DNA of 40,536 nt from Pseudomonadota bacterium (GTDB lineage Bacteria > Pseudomonadota > Alphaproteobacteria > Acetobacterales > Acetobacteraceae), in contig JAKAQU010000001.1 in the NCBI GenBank assembly GCA_021819535.1, forward strand, positions 1 to 40,536, given 5' to 3'. How positions within the stretch are numbered: the stretch's first letter is position 1; each line of letters opens with the position of its first letter. A program made the position numbers and the translations under genes. Below the pieces are notes generated by a model. It had not been told where the DNA came from and searched no databases. It saw only the letters and a program-made list of their open reading frames with translations. Below, piece by piece: positions 15,723-25,551 of this stretch.

Positions 15723-17405
15723 TCAGGAGATCCCGGTCACCTCGCCCGCGTCGTCGAGCCTGATATGCTCGGCGGCGGGGCGGCGGGGAAGGCCGGGCAT
15801 GGTCATGATCTCGCCGGCGAGTGCCACCACGAACCCGGCCCCGGCGGCGAGCCGCACCTCGCGCACCGGCAGGATATGCCCCGTCGGCGCGCCGAGAAGG
15901 GCGGGATCGGCACTGAAACTATACTGGGTTTTGGCGACGCATATCGGGAGATGGCCGAACCCGGCGGCTTCGAACGCGGCGAGGCGCCGGCGCGCGGGCG
16001 GCGCGATATCGATGTCGGCGGCATGATAGATGCGGGTCGCGATGGTGCGGAGCTTGTCGGCAAGCGGTAATTCCGGCGCGTAAAGCGGGCGGAACCGCGC
16101 GGTCTTGCCGGCGACCGCGGCCGCAACCGTGTCTGCCAGCGCCGCCGCCCCCGCGGCCCCCTCCGCCCAATGCGTGCAGCGCACCAGCGCCACATCGAGC
16201 GGTGTCAGCGCCGCCGCGAGGGCGGCGAACTCGGCCTCGGTATCGCCGGGGAAATGGTTGAGCGCGACCACCACCGGCAGCCCGAAGCTGCGCATATTTT
16301 CGACATGGCGGATGAGATTGGCGGCGCCAAGCGCGACCGCGGCGGGATCCTCGGCGCCGAGTTCGGCGCGCCCGCGCCCGCCATGCATCTTGAGCGCGCG
16401 GAGGCTCGCGACGATCACCGCGCAATCGGGCGCGAGGCCGGCGCTCGGGCATTTGATGTCGAGGAATTTTTCGCCGCCGAGATCGGCACCGAACCCGGCT
16501 TCCGTCACCACGAAATCGGCGAGCTTCAGGCCGAGCTTCGTTGCGATCGCCGAATTGCAGCCATGGGCGATATTGGCGAACGGCCCGCCATGGACCAGGG
16601 CCGGCGTATGCGCCAGCGTCTGCACCAGATTGGGCATCAGGGCCTCGCGCAAGAGCACCGCCATGGCGCCATCGGCCTTGAGATCGGCGCATGTGACGAA
16701 GCTTGCATCACGCCGGGCGCCGACGATCATGCGCCCGAGACGATGCTGGAGATCGGCGTGGTCGCGGGCGAGGCAGAACGCCGCCATCACCTCGGAGGCG
16801 ACGGTGATGTCGAAACCGGTCTCGACGGGGGCACCATTGGCGACGCCGCCGAGGCCGGCGACCATGGCGCGGAGCGTGCGGTCATTGATATCGAGCGCCC
16901 GGCGCCAGGTGACGCGGCGCGGATCGAGCCCGGCCTCGTTGCCCCAATAAATATGATTGTCGATCATCGCCGCGAGCAGATTATTGGCCGCGGTGATGGC
17001 GTGAAAATCGCCGGTGAAGTGGAGATTGATTTCCGCCATCGGGGCGATCTGCGCATGCCCGCCGCCGGTCGCGCCACCCTTCTGGCCGAAACAGGGGCCG
17101 AGACTGGGCTCACGGAGGCAGAGCACTGCCCGCCGCCCGCTCGCGTTCAGCGCATCGGCGAGCCCGATCGAGGTCGTGGTCTTGCCCTCGCCGGCCGGGG
17201 TCGGGCTGATACCGACCACCAGCACCAGGGCACCATCCGGGCGGCCCGCGGTTGCGCGAATGAACTCGAAATCGATTTTTGCCTTATGGCGCCCGTAAGG
17301 TTCCAGCGCCTCGGCCGGGATGCCGAGACGCTCGGCGATCTCGGCGATGGGGCGGAGACGCGCCGCGCGCGCGATGTCGAGATCGATGTTGCCTGTGCTG
17401 CTCAT
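15723..17405 (-). CDS. fhs: Formate-tetrahydrofolate ligase
   Basis: Makes 10-formyl-THF from formate, THF and ATP in the cytoplasm, the entry of formate into one-carbon metabolism. In methylotrophs the enzyme is called FtfL. It has 560 residues, the family length. Nucleotide-binding loop TPAGEGKTTT at 69-78, then the highly conserved REPSLGPCFGQKGGATGGG at 98-116, TGDFHAITAANNLL at 131-144 and DNHIYWGNE at 149-157. ATG 17405 is preferred; an ATG ten codons upstream (17435) gives an unrelated extension. I see no strong ribosome site. It is divergent from the SMP-30-like gene. No folD or fch is adjacent. Confidence 0.96.
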   Translation of the reverse strand: MSSTGNIDLDIARAARLRPIAEIAERLGIPAEALEPYGRHKAKIDFEFIRATAGRPDGALVLVVGISPTPAGEGKTTTSIGLADALNASGRRAVLCLREPSLGPCFGQKGGATGGGHAQIAPMAEINLHFTGDFHAITAANNLLAAMIDNHIYWGNEAGLDPRRVTWRRALDINDRTLRAMVAGLGGVANGAPVETGFDITVASEVMAAFCLARDHADLQHRLGRMIVGARRDASFVTCADLKADGAMAVLLREALMPNLVQTLAHTPALVHGGPFANIAHGCNSAIATKLGLKLADFVVTEAGFGADLGGEKFLDIKCPSAGLAPDCAVIVASLRALKMHGGRGRAELGAEDPAAVALGAANLIRHVENMRSFGLPVVVALNHFPGDTEAEFAALAAALTPLDVALVRCTHWAEGAAGAAALADTVAAAVAGKTARFRPLYAPELPLADKLRTIATRIYHAADIDIAPPARRRLAAFEAAGFGHLPICVAKTQYSFSADPALLGAPTGHILPVREVRLAAGAGFVVALAGEIMTMPGLPRRPAAEHIRLDDAGEVTGIS

Positions 17406-17545
17406 GACGCGGGCTTTGGCATGGTTCGGAGGCAAAATCCATCCCTCTTCATGCGAAAATGTCGGGGCTGATATGACGTACTACCCGGTGGTGCCGAACG
17501 GGCGTAATGTTTTGGCGTCCAAGAACCCAAAACAAGAGGAAACCC

Positions 17546-18628
17546 ATGGAACGACGCAATCTCCTTCGCGGCCTTGGCGCCGGTGCGATCGGCCTCGCCG
17601 GTCTGGCCGCGGGCCAAGCGCGGGCGCAAAGCGACCCGGCCGGCACCATGCCGCCGCCACGCGATTGGAACGATCCCGCGACCGTCATCTATCCCGACCC
17701 GGCCTTCGAAATTTTCGACCCGCGCTTTGCCAAATACAATGCCGGCACGACCTCGATCGAGCGCATTTTCACCGGCGCCGTCTGGACCGAGGGGCCGGTC
17801 TGGTTCGGCGACTGGCATAGTCTTCTCTTCAGCGACATCCCCAATAACCGTATCCTGCGCTATGATACGATGACGCGGGAGACGACGATTTTCCGCCATC
17901 CGTCGGGTTACGTGAACGGCAATACCCGCGATCGCCAGGGTCGGCTCGTCTCCTGCGAGCAGGGCGGACGGCGCATCAGCCGCACCGAATATGATGGGCG
18001 GATCGTCACCGTCGTCGACAGCTATAATGGCAAGCGGCTGAACTCGCCGAACGGCGTCATCGTCAAATCCGACAACACGATCTGGTTCACCGATCCGACC
18101 TACGGCATCGGCGGCGACCATGAGGGCAACCGCGCCGAGCCGGAACTGCCGCGCAACGTCTATCGCTTCGATCCGCAAAGCAACAAACTCAGCGTCGTGG
18201 TCGGCGATTTCTCGATGCCGAACGGGCTCTGCTTCTCGCCCGATGAGAAGAAGCTCTATATTTCGGATACCGGCGTTCTCGGCGGGCCGGAGCCGAAACA
18301 CACGCTGGTCCGCGTCTTCGATGTCGGCGATGATGGGAAATTGTCGAATGATCGCGTGTTCCATGATTTCAAGGGCGATGGCACTTATATCGCCGATGAC
18401 ATGCGCGTCGACGAGGACGGCAATCTCTGGTGCGCCGGCGGCTGGGGCCCGGCGACAATGAACGGGGTGCGCGTTTTCGCCCCCGACGGCACCCCGATCG
18501 GCGCGATCGTTCTGCCCGAAGTCGGCGGTAATCTGTGTTTTGGCGGCCACCAGCATAATCGCCTGTTCATTGCGGCGAGTAAGTCGATCTACGCGATCGA
18601 TGTCGGCACACGCGGCGTCGAGCTATAG
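17546..18628 (+). CDS. Exported SMP-30/gluconolactonase-like beta-propeller
   Basis: 360 residues. ATG 17546 follows AAGAGGA and starts a twin-arginine-like signal (MERRNLLRG, hydrophobic stretch, cleavage near ARAQ at 26-28). An ATG at 17507 lacks these. The mature protein has the SMP-30 calcium/zinc propeller pattern: TEGPVWFGDWHSLLFSDI (metal Glu), NSPNGVIVKSDNTIWFTDP (metal Asn), MPNGLCFSPDEKKLYISDTG (second Asn and Asp) and a closing GGNLCFGG. Family members hydrolyse sugar lactones such as gluconolactone or xylonolactone, here probably in the periplasm. A strong terminator follows at 18663. Confidence 0.9.
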   Translation: MERRNLLRGLGAGAIGLAGLAAGQARAQSDPAGTMPPPRDWNDPATVIYPDPAFEIFDPRFAKYNAGTTSIERIFTGAVWTEGPVWFGDWHSLLFSDIPNNRILRYDTMTRETTIFRHPSGYVNGNTRDRQGRLVSCEQGGRRISRTEYDGRIVTVVDSYNGKRLNSPNGVIVKSDNTIWFTDPTYGIGGDHEGNRAEPELPRNVYRFDPQSNKLSVVVGDFSMPNGLCFSPDEKKLYISDTGVLGGPEPKHTLVRVFDVGDDGKLSNDRVFHDFKGDGTYIADDMRVDEDGNLWCAGGWGPATMNGVRVFAPDGTPIGAIVLPEVGGNLCFGGHQHNRLFIAASKSIYAIDVGTRGVEL

Positions 18629-18662
18629 ATTTTCCGCCGGAGCCTGAGCCCTTTCTCCCGGA

Positions 18663-18698
18663 ATGGCGGCGTCTTCGGCGCCGCCATCTCGGTTTTTT
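18663..18698 (+). terminator. Rho-independent terminator after the SMP-30-like gene
   Basis: ATGGCGGCG (18663-18671), loop TCTTCGG, CGCCGCCAT (18679-18687), then CTCGG and six T (18693-18698). A perfect 9-base stem with a T run, 35 bases after the stop. Confidence 0.9.
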
Positions 18699-19049
18699 CC
18701 CTCCGATGATTGCGCGATCATTGTCGTGATCATCCTCCCTCATCTTCGTCAGCCTTGCGACGCCACCCGTTCGGCTCGATGAGCAAGCGGGGTTGGGATC
18801 GGCGTGTCGGCGAACGCTGCCCCCCCCAACGCGATATAAGCCCGCCGCGAAATATGTCCGCTTTGCTACCTTTCTTCCCGAAATTGCGCTTTGGCTTGAG
18901 CCGAAGCCGCAAGAGAAGAAAAAAATTAGGCTTCAAATCGGTCTTAAATTCACTTTTTCTCTCGCGCCGCGGCCGCACCTCCTCTATAGGAACGAAAGCC
19001 GAGCGACCGCGGGCGCGGTTCAGCCGCGTCCGCAACCGGAGAGAAAGAA
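18699..19049. other. Intergenic region upstream of gltD, no gene recognised
   Basis: About 350 bases with no convincing coding sequence. The part 18880-18980 is visibly AT-richer than its surroundings and is the likely gltD promoter region. It contains a short inverted repeat GGCTT...AAGCC and a C8 run at 18820-18827. I cannot name a promoter or regulator site with confidence. Confidence 0.5.
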
Positions 19050-20486
19050 ATGCCCGATCGCATGCTGAAATTCGTTCATCTTGCCCAACAGATGCCGAAC
19101 AAGCGCGACCTTGCCGCGCGGCGCAGCGATTTCAACGAAATATACGAGCGTTTCGACCGCAAAGCGGCGGCGGCGCAGGCGAGCCGCTGCAGCCAATGCG
19201 GCGTGCCGTTCTGCTCGGTGCACTGCCCGCTCCACAACAATATCCCGGACTGGCTGAAACTCACCGCCGAGGGGCGGCTCGAGGAAGCCTACGCACTCAG
19301 CAGCGCCACCAATAATTTCCCCGAGATCTGTGGTCGCATCTGCCCGCAGGATCGGCTGTGCGAGGGCAATTGCGTCATCGAGAAGGGCTATGAGAGCGTC
19401 ACCATCGGCGCCGTCGAGCGCTTCATCACCGATACCGCCTTCGCCGAGGGCTGGGTCGCGCCGCGGCGGCCGGCGCACGAACTCGGCCTTTCGGTCGGCA
19501 TCATCGGCGCGGGGCCGGCTGGGCTCGCGGCGGCGGAGGAACTGCGCGCCCGCGGCTATACCGTCCATGTTTACGACCGGCACGATCGTATCGGCGGGCT
19601 GATGATCTATGGCATCCCGAATTTCAAGCTCGAGAAGGAGATCGTGCTCCGCCGCTCGCAGCTTTTGACCGAGGCCGGGGTGCAGTTCCACACCAATATC
19701 GCGATCGGCCGCGATATCAGCTTCGCCGAGCTTCGCGCCCGCCATGCCGCCCTCCTGATCGCGACCGGCGTCTATCAACCGCGCGAGATCGCCGGCCCGG
19801 GCTCGGGCATCCCCGGCATCGTGCCCGCGCTCGATTATCTGATCGCCGCCAACCGCAAGGGCCTCGGCGATGACGTTCCCGCCTTCGATAGCGGCGATCT
19901 GAATGCCGCCGGCAAGCGGGTCGTCGTCATCGGCGGCGGCGATACCGCCATGGATTGCGTGCGGACGGCGGTTCGCCAGGGCGCGCGCTCGGTGCAATGC
20001 CTCTATCGCCGCGACCGCGCCAATATGCCGGGCTCGCTCCGGGAAGTGAAAAACGCCGAGGAGGAGGGGGTCGAGTTCGTCTGGCTCTCGGCGCCGGAGG
20101 CGTTTCTCGGCGATGAGAGGGTGCGCGGCGTGCGCGCGGTCCGCATGCGGCTCGGTCTGCCCGACGCCTCCGGGCGGCAATCGGTCGAGCCGGTGGAAGA
20201 GAGCCATTTCACCGTCCCCGCCGATCTCGTGATCAAGGCGCTCGGCTTCGACCCCGAGCCGCTCCCCGCCATGTTCGACGAGCCGGGCCTCGAGGTGACG
20301 CGGCACGGAACCCTCCGCATCAGCCCGCGCGCGTTCATGACCAGTCTTTCCGGCGTGTTCGCTGCCGGTGACATCGTGCGGGGCGCGAGCCTCGTCGTCT
20401 GGGCGATCCGCGACGGTCGTGATGCGGCGGCGCGCATCCATGCCTGGCTCGGCCAGCAAGCGAGCCTGCGGGAGGCCGCGGAATGA
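19050..20486 (+). CDS. gltD: Glutamate synthase small subunit
   Basis: NADPH-oxidising subunit of glutamate synthase (GOGAT), passing electrons by FAD and iron-sulfur centres to GltB for glutamate formation from glutamine and 2-oxoglutarate. It has 478 residues. Two cysteine clusters lie at C47, C50, C55, C59 and C94, C98, C104, C108. The FAD motif GAGPAG is at 153-158 and the NADPH motif GGGDTAMDC at 295-303. The closing FAAGDIVRGASLVVWAI segment is typical. ATG 19050 follows GAGAGAAAG. The stop overlaps the next start (ATGA, 20483-20486). Unusually it precedes gltB, with a DUF2059 gene between. Confidence 0.96.
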   Translation: MPDRMLKFVHLAQQMPNKRDLAARRSDFNEIYERFDRKAAAAQASRCSQCGVPFCSVHCPLHNNIPDWLKLTAEGRLEEAYALSSATNNFPEICGRICPQDRLCEGNCVIEKGYESVTIGAVERFITDTAFAEGWVAPRRPAHELGLSVGIIGAGPAGLAAAEELRARGYTVHVYDRHDRIGGLMIYGIPNFKLEKEIVLRRSQLLTEAGVQFHTNIAIGRDISFAELRARHAALLIATGVYQPREIAGPGSGIPGIVPALDYLIAANRKGLGDDVPAFDSGDLNAAGKRVVVIGGGDTAMDCVRTAVRQGARSVQCLYRRDRANMPGSLREVKNAEEEGVEFVWLSAPEAFLGDERVRGVRAVRMRLGLPDASGRQSVEPVEESHFTVPADLVIKALGFDPEPLPAMFDEPGLEVTRHGTLRISPRAFMTSLSGVFAAGDIVRGASLVVWAIRDGRDAAARIHAWLGQQASLREAAE

Positions 20487-20974
20487 GGCCCCTCTTCCCT
20501 GCCCTCGCCCTTCTCTCCTCTCTCGCCACACTCGCGCCATGCGCCGCCGGCGCCGATGACGCAGCCCTGCACGAGGCGGAAACGCTCGCGGATATCACCG
20601 CACCCGAAGCGACGATGTCGCAAATCCTCGGCCTGATGCGCGAGCGCCTGATCACGATCATCGCCGCCGCCGGCGCGCCTTCGACGGACGAGGCCCGTAA
20701 GATCGTCGATGACGTTCTGATGCCGGATTTTCATGCCGCCCTCCCCGCACTCAAGCAGCAGATCGCGGCGATCTGGGCGGGCTCGCTCTCCGCCGACGAT
20801 CTCCGCGCCACCATCGCCTTTTATCGGACGCCGGCGGGCCGGCACCTGCTCGCGGCAACACCGCGAATCACCACCAAATCTTTCCAGGTGGGCGCGATGT
20901 GGGGCCAGAAAATCGCCCGCGACGCGGTCAAGAAACACGCCGACGAATTGCGCAAGCGCGGCATCAGGGTCTGA
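20483..20974 (+). CDS. Exported DUF2059-family protein
   Basis: 163 residues with a Sec signal (MRPLFPALALLSSLATLAPCAAGA). The mature part is helical, with the DUF2059 pattern: an N-terminal helix bundle, LPALKQQIAAIWAGSLSADDLRATIAFYRTPAGRHLL (about 87-123), then a charged C-terminus. The biochemical role of DUF2059 is not known to me. It overlaps the gltD stop and ends 10 bases before gltB, so it is co-transcribed with glutamate synthase. Its presence inside a cytoplasmic enzyme operon is odd, since the product is predicted to be periplasmic. Confidence 0.85.
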   Translation: MRPLFPALALLSSLATLAPCAAGADDAALHEAETLADITAPEATMSQILGLMRERLITIIAAAGAPSTDEARKIVDDVLMPDFHAALPALKQQIAAIWAGSLSADDLRATIAFYRTPAGRHLLAATPRITTKSFQVGAMWGQKIARDAVKKHADELRKRGIRV

Positions 20975-20984
20975 GGAGCACGAG

Positions 20985-23900
20985 ATGAACAGCGAAACCG
21001 GAGCGGATTTTATCGGCGCCTGGGAAAACAATGCCGCGCGCCTCGGCCAGACCTACCGTTCGGCGGACGAGCACGACGCTTGCGGCGTCGGGTTGATCGC
21101 CGCCCTCGATGGCAAAAAGCGGCGCGATGTCGTCGAGGCCGGGATCGCGGCACTCCGCGCGGTCTGGCATCGCGGTGCCGTCGATGCCGATGGCAAGACC
21201 GGCGATGGCGCCGGCATTCATATCGAAATCCCGCAGGATTTCTTCATCGAAGCGGTCGAGCGTGGCGGCGACAAACTCCGCTATCCGGGGCCGATCGCCG
21301 TCGGGCAGGTGTTTTTGCCGAAAACCGATCTTTCGGCGCAGGAGCATTGCCGCGAAATCGTCGAGAGCGAAATCCTCGCGTTCGGCTATGCAATCTACGG
21401 CTGGCGGCAAGTGCCGATCAATGTCGCTTGCATCGGCGAGAAGGCGAACGCGACGCGGCCCGAGATCGAGCAGATCATGGTCGGCAATGCGCGCGACGCC
21501 GACCCCGAAACCTTCGAGCGCGATCTCTACATCATTCGCCGCCGTATCGAAAAGCTCGCGCAGCAGGCCCAGATTCCGGAACTCTATTTCTGTTCCCTCT
21601 CGGCGCGCTCGATCATCTACAAGGGCATGTTCCTCGCCGAGAGCCTGACAGACTTCTATCCCGATCTTCTCGATCCGCGTTTCGTCTCGCGCTTCGCGAT
21701 CTATCATCAGCGCTATTCGACCAACACTTTTCCGACCTGGCGTCTCGCCCAACCCTTCCGCACGCTCGCCCATAACGGCGAGATCAACACGCTCGCCGGC
21801 AACGTGAACTGGATGAAAAGCCATGAGACACGGCTCGCCGCGGGGCAGCTCGATCCCTATCTCGATGACATCAAGCCGGTGGTGCAGGCGGGTGGCTCGG
21901 ATACCGCGATCCTCGATAATGTCTTTGAACTTCTCGTCCATGCCGGGCGTGATGCGCCGATGGCAAAAGCACTGATGATCCCGGCAAGCATCGGCCAGGA
22001 CGCGACGATGCCGAAAGCGCATCGCGACATGTTCCTCTATTGCAACGCAGTGATGGAGCCGTGGGACGGGCCGGCGGCGGTGACGGCGACCGACGGGCGC
22101 TGGCTCATCGCCGGGCTCGACCGCAATGGCCTCCGCCCGCTGCGCTACACCATCACGCGCGGTCATCTTCTCATCGTCGGCTCCGAGACCGGCATGGTGA
22201 AACTCGATGAGGTCGATATCATCGAGAAAGGCCGCGTCGGCCCCGGCCAGACGATTGCCGTCGATCTCGACCATGCGCGCTTCTACAGTGATGCCGAACT
22301 CAAGGACCGGCTGGCCGCGCGTCATGATTTCGGCAACTGGGTCAAGCATATTCGCGAAATCGACCATATCGTGAAGGCGGATGCGAGCGAGCCTGTGGCG
22401 TTCGAGGGCGAAGCCCTTAGGCGGCGGCAGATCGCGGTCGGTGTTTCTCTTGAGGATCTTGAGACGATCCTTCACCCGATGGTCGAAGATGCGAACGAGG
22501 CGATCGGCAGCATGGGCGATGATACGCCGATCGCCGTGCTCTCTGAGCGCTATCGCGGGCTGCATCACTATTTCCGTCAGGCCTTCAGCCAGGTGACCAA
22601 CCCGCCGATCGATAGTTTGCGCGAAACCCGCGTCATGTCGCTCAAAACCCGGCTTGGCAATCTCGGCAACGTGCTCGATGAAGACGCAAGCCAGTGCGAT
22701 TTGTTGCAGCTTGAGAGCCCGGTTTTGTCGAACGCCGAGTTCCAGGCGATGACCGAGTATATGGGCGGCTCCGCGGTCATCGTCGATTGCACGTTCGAGG
22801 CAGCCGAGGGTGACGCGGGGTTGCGCACAGCGCTCGATCGCGTGCGGCGCGAGGCGGAAGAGGGGGTGCGCGCCGGCGCGACCCATGTCATCCTCACCGA
22901 TGAAGGATTTTGTGAAAGCCGCGTGCCAATTCCGATGATTTTGGCGACCGGCGCCGTCCACACCCATCTCGTGCGCCAGAGTCTCCGCACCTTCACCTCT
23001 CTCAATGTCCGCGCCGCCGAATGTCTCGATGTCCATTATTTCGCGGTCCTTATCGGCGTCGGCGCGACGACGGTGAATGCCTATCTCGCGCAGGAGGCGA
23101 TCGCCGATCGTCAGCGGCGCGGCCTCTTCGGCGGTCTGTCGCTGAAAGAAGCGGTCCAGCGCTTCAAGAAGGCGGTCGATAAGGGCTTGCTCAAAGTGAT
23201 GTCGAAAATGGGCATCGCGGTGATTTCGTCTTATCGCGGCGGCTATAATTTCGAGGCGATCGGGCTTTCGCGTGCCCTGGTCGCGGAGTTCTTTCCCGGC
23301 ATGCCATCGCGCATCTCGGGCATCGGCCTTGCCGGTATCGCGCGCCGCGTGCTCGATCTGCATAAGATCGCCTGGCAGGGCGAAGCCGGGACGCTCCCCA
23401 TCGGCGGGCTCTACAAGCTTCGCCGCCGCGGCGAGGCGCACGGGTTCGATGCCGGTCTCATCCATATTCTGCAAACCGCCGTCGCGACCGACAGCTATAC
23501 CACCTATCGCCGCTATGCGGAGATGGTGCGCAAGATGCCGCCGATCGCGCTTCGCGATCTGCTCGATTTCCGCGGCGGAGAGACAGCCATCCCGATCGAC
23601 GAAGTGGAAAGCATCACCGAAATCAGAAAGCGCCTGCTCGCACCTGGGATTTCGCTCGGCGCACTGAGCCCGGAGGCGCATGAGACGCTCTCGATCGCGA
23701 TGAACAGGATCGGCGCGCGCTCCGATTCCGGCGAGGGCGGGGAGGATCCGGCGCGCGCCGTGCCGCGCCCGAACGGCGATAATGCCTCTTCCGCGATCAA
23801 GCAGATCGCGTCCGGCCGTTTCGGTGTCACCGCTGAATATCTCAATAATTGCCGTGAGATCGAGATCAAGGTCGCGCAAGGGGCGAAGCCTGGCGAGGGC

Positions 23901-25514
23901 GGGCAACTGCCGGGTTTCAAAGTGACCGAGCTGATCGCGAAACTCCGCCATGCAACCCCGGGCGTCATGCTGATCAGCCCGCCGCCGCATCATGACATCT
24001 ATTCGATCGAGGATCTGGCGCAGCTCATCTATGATCTGAAGCAGATCAATCCGGAAGCATCGGTTTGCGTCAAGCTTGTCGCACGGAGCGGCATCGGCAC
24101 CATCGCCGCTGGTGTCGCCAAGGCGAAGGCGGATGCGATCCTGATCTCGGGTCATGCCGGCGGCACCGGCGCGAGCCCGCAAAGCTCGATCAAATATGCC
24201 GGTCTGCCTTGGGAGATGGGGTTGTCGGAGACGCATCAGGTTTTGATGTTGAACCGGCTGCGTCATCGCGTGAAACTGCGCACCGATGGCGGCATCAAGA
24301 CCGGGCGTGATGTGGTGATCGCGGCGATGCTGGGGGCGGAGGAATTCGGCATCGGCACGACCTCGCTCATCGCCATGGGCTGCATCATGGTGCGACAATG
24401 CCATTCCAACACCTGCCCGGTCGGCGTCTGCACCCAGGATGAGAAGCTGCGCGCCAAGTTCGAGGGAACGGCGGAGAAGGTGATCAACCTCTTCTCCTTC
24501 ATCGCCGAGGACGTGCGCGGCATTCTCGCCTCTCTCGGCGTGCGCTCGCTCGCCGAAGTGATCGGCCGCACCGACATGCTGCATCAGGTGAGCCGGGGCT
24601 CGGAAATTCTCGACGATCTCGATCTCAACCCGCTATTGGTGCAGGCCGATCCCGGCCCCTATGCACGCTATTGCACGATGACCGGGCGGAACGAAGTGCC
24701 GGAGACGCTGGATGCGCAGATGATCGCCGATGCCTCGGCGTTTTTCGAGCATGGCGAGAAGATGCAGCTTCAATATACGATCCGGAACACGCATCGGGCC
24801 GTGGGCACGAAATTTTCCTCGAAAATCGTCCGCCGGCTCGGCAAGGCGACCCTGCAGCCCGATCATGTGACGGTGCGGCTCCGTGGCTCGGCCGGGCAGT
24901 CGCTCGGCGCGTTCGCCGTCCATGGGCTCAAGCTCGAAGTCTTCGGTGACGCCAACGATTATGTCGGCAAGGGTCTTTCGGGCGCGACCATCGTCGTCCG
25001 CCCGGCGCCGTCTTCGACGCTGCTGAGTTCGGACAACACCATCATCGGCAATACCGTGCTCTATGGCGCGACCTCGGGGGCGTTGTTTGCCGCGGGACAG
25101 GCGGGCGAGCGTTTCGCGGTCCGCAATTCCGGCGCGATCGCGGTGGTCGAGGGCTGCGGTGCCAATGGCTGCGAATACATGACCGGCGGCACGGTGGTCA
25201 TTCTCGGCGCTGTCGGCGATAATTTCGGCGCCGGCTTCACCGGCGGCATGGCCTTCGTCTATGACCCGGTGGGGGTATTCGAAAAACGCCTCAACCCCGA
25301 TACGCTGACCTTGCAGCGCGTCGCGAGCCACCATTGGGAAGCGGTTCTGCGCGAGCTTATCACGCGCCATGTGCGTGAAACGCAAAGCCGTTATGCGGCC
25401 ATGATCCTGCATGATTGGGATCGCGCGCTGCCGCATTTCTGGCAGGTGGTGCCGAAGGAATTTGTAAAATACCTCCCCGAGAAACTCACCGAGGAGGCGG
25501 CGCGCATCGCCTGA
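20985..25514 (+). CDS. gltB: Glutamate synthase large subunit
   Basis: 1509 residues, full length. ATG 20985 follows GAGGAG at 7 bases; the frame is open further upstream, but that is the DUF2059 gene in another frame. Glutaminase domain: the N-terminal nucleophile is C33 in DEHDACGVGL, so the first 32 residues are a propeptide. Central and FMN-binding synthase domains follow, with LISGHAGGTGASP near 1057-1069. The 3Fe-4S cysteines are C1133, C1139 and C1144 in CIMVRQCHSNTCPVGVC. A C-terminal Gly-rich beta-helix (GXXGXXXG repeats) runs from about 1290. Together with GltD it makes glutamate from glutamine and 2-oxoglutarate. Confidence 0.98.
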   Translation: MNSETGADFIGAWENNAARLGQTYRSADEHDACGVGLIAALDGKKRRDVVEAGIAALRAVWHRGAVDADGKTGDGAGIHIEIPQDFFIEAVERGGDKLRYPGPIAVGQVFLPKTDLSAQEHCREIVESEILAFGYAIYGWRQVPINVACIGEKANATRPEIEQIMVGNARDADPETFERDLYIIRRRIEKLAQQAQIPELYFCSLSARSIIYKGMFLAESLTDFYPDLLDPRFVSRFAIYHQRYSTNTFPTWRLAQPFRTLAHNGEINTLAGNVNWMKSHETRLAAGQLDPYLDDIKPVVQAGGSDTAILDNVFELLVHAGRDAPMAKALMIPASIGQDATMPKAHRDMFLYCNAVMEPWDGPAAVTATDGRWLIAGLDRNGLRPLRYTITRGHLLIVGSETGMVKLDEVDIIEKGRVGPGQTIAVDLDHARFYSDAELKDRLAARHDFGNWVKHIREIDHIVKADASEPVAFEGEALRRRQIAVGVSLEDLETILHPMVEDANEAIGSMGDDTPIAVLSERYRGLHHYFRQAFSQVTNPPIDSLRETRVMSLKTRLGNLGNVLDEDASQCDLLQLESPVLSNAEFQAMTEYMGGSAVIVDCTFEAAEGDAGLRTALDRVRREAEEGVRAGATHVILTDEGFCESRVPIPMILATGAVHTHLVRQSLRTFTSLNVRAAECLDVHYFAVLIGVGATTVNAYLAQEAIADRQRRGLFGGLSLKEAVQRFKKAVDKGLLKVMSKMGIAVISSYRGGYNFEAIGLSRALVAEFFPGMPSRISGIGLAGIARRVLDLHKIAWQGEAGTLPIGGLYKLRRRGEAHGFDAGLIHILQTAVATDSYTTYRRYAEMVRKMPPIALRDLLDFRGGETAIPIDEVESITEIRKRLLAPGISLGALSPEAHETLSIAMNRIGARSDSGEGGEDPARAVPRPNGDNASSAIKQIASGRFGVTAEYLNNCREIEIKVAQGAKPGEGGQLPGFKVTELIAKLRHATPGVMLISPPPHHDIYSIEDLAQLIYDLKQINPEASVCVKLVARSGIGTIAAGVAKAKADAILISGHAGGTGASPQSSIKYAGLPWEMGLSETHQVLMLNRLRHRVKLRTDGGIKTGRDVVIAAMLGAEEFGIGTTSLIAMGCIMVRQCHSNTCPVGVCTQDEKLRAKFEGTAEKVINLFSFIAEDVRGILASLGVRSLAEVIGRTDMLHQVSRGSEILDDLDLNPLLVQADPGPYARYCTMTGRNEVPETLDAQMIADASAFFEHGEKMQLQYTIRNTHRAVGTKFSSKIVRRLGKATLQPDHVTVRLRGSAGQSLGAFAVHGLKLEVFGDANDYVGKGLSGATIVVRPAPSSTLLSSDNTIIGNTVLYGATSGALFAAGQAGERFAVRNSGAIAVVEGCGANGCEYMTGGTVVILGAVGDNFGAGFTGGMAFVYDPVGVFEKRLNPDTLTLQRVASHHWEAVLRELITRHVRETQSRYAAMILHDWDRALPHFWQVVPKEFVKYLPEKLTEEAARIA

Positions 25515-25527
25515 GACCTATCGCCGA

Positions 25528-25550
25528 AGGGGGCGAAAACGACGCCCCCT
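25528..25550. terminator. Hairpin between convergent gltB and msrB
   Basis: AGGGGGCG (25528-25535), loop of seven, CGCCCCCT (25543-25550). Perfect 8-base GC stem lying between the gltB and msrB stops. There is no clear T run, so it is a likely but unproven bidirectional terminator. Confidence 0.55.
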
Positions 25551-25551
25551 G

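Noticed and set aside
15723..17405. Reading the formate-THF ligase as part of the lut-like C1 locus
   Set aside because: It is more than 11 kb from that locus with unrelated operons between, and the enzyme is common in non-methylotrophs; proximity alone is not evidence.
16170..17471. 433-codon plus-strand frame opposite fhs
   Set aside because: Antisense shadow of a highly conserved enzyme; no domain recognised.
20964..24584. A 1206-codon open frame on the minus strand, antisense to gltB
   Set aside because: It lies wholly inside the certain gltB gene, is rich in Arg, Asp, Glu and Ala as expected from the complement of GC-rich codons, and has no recognisable domain.
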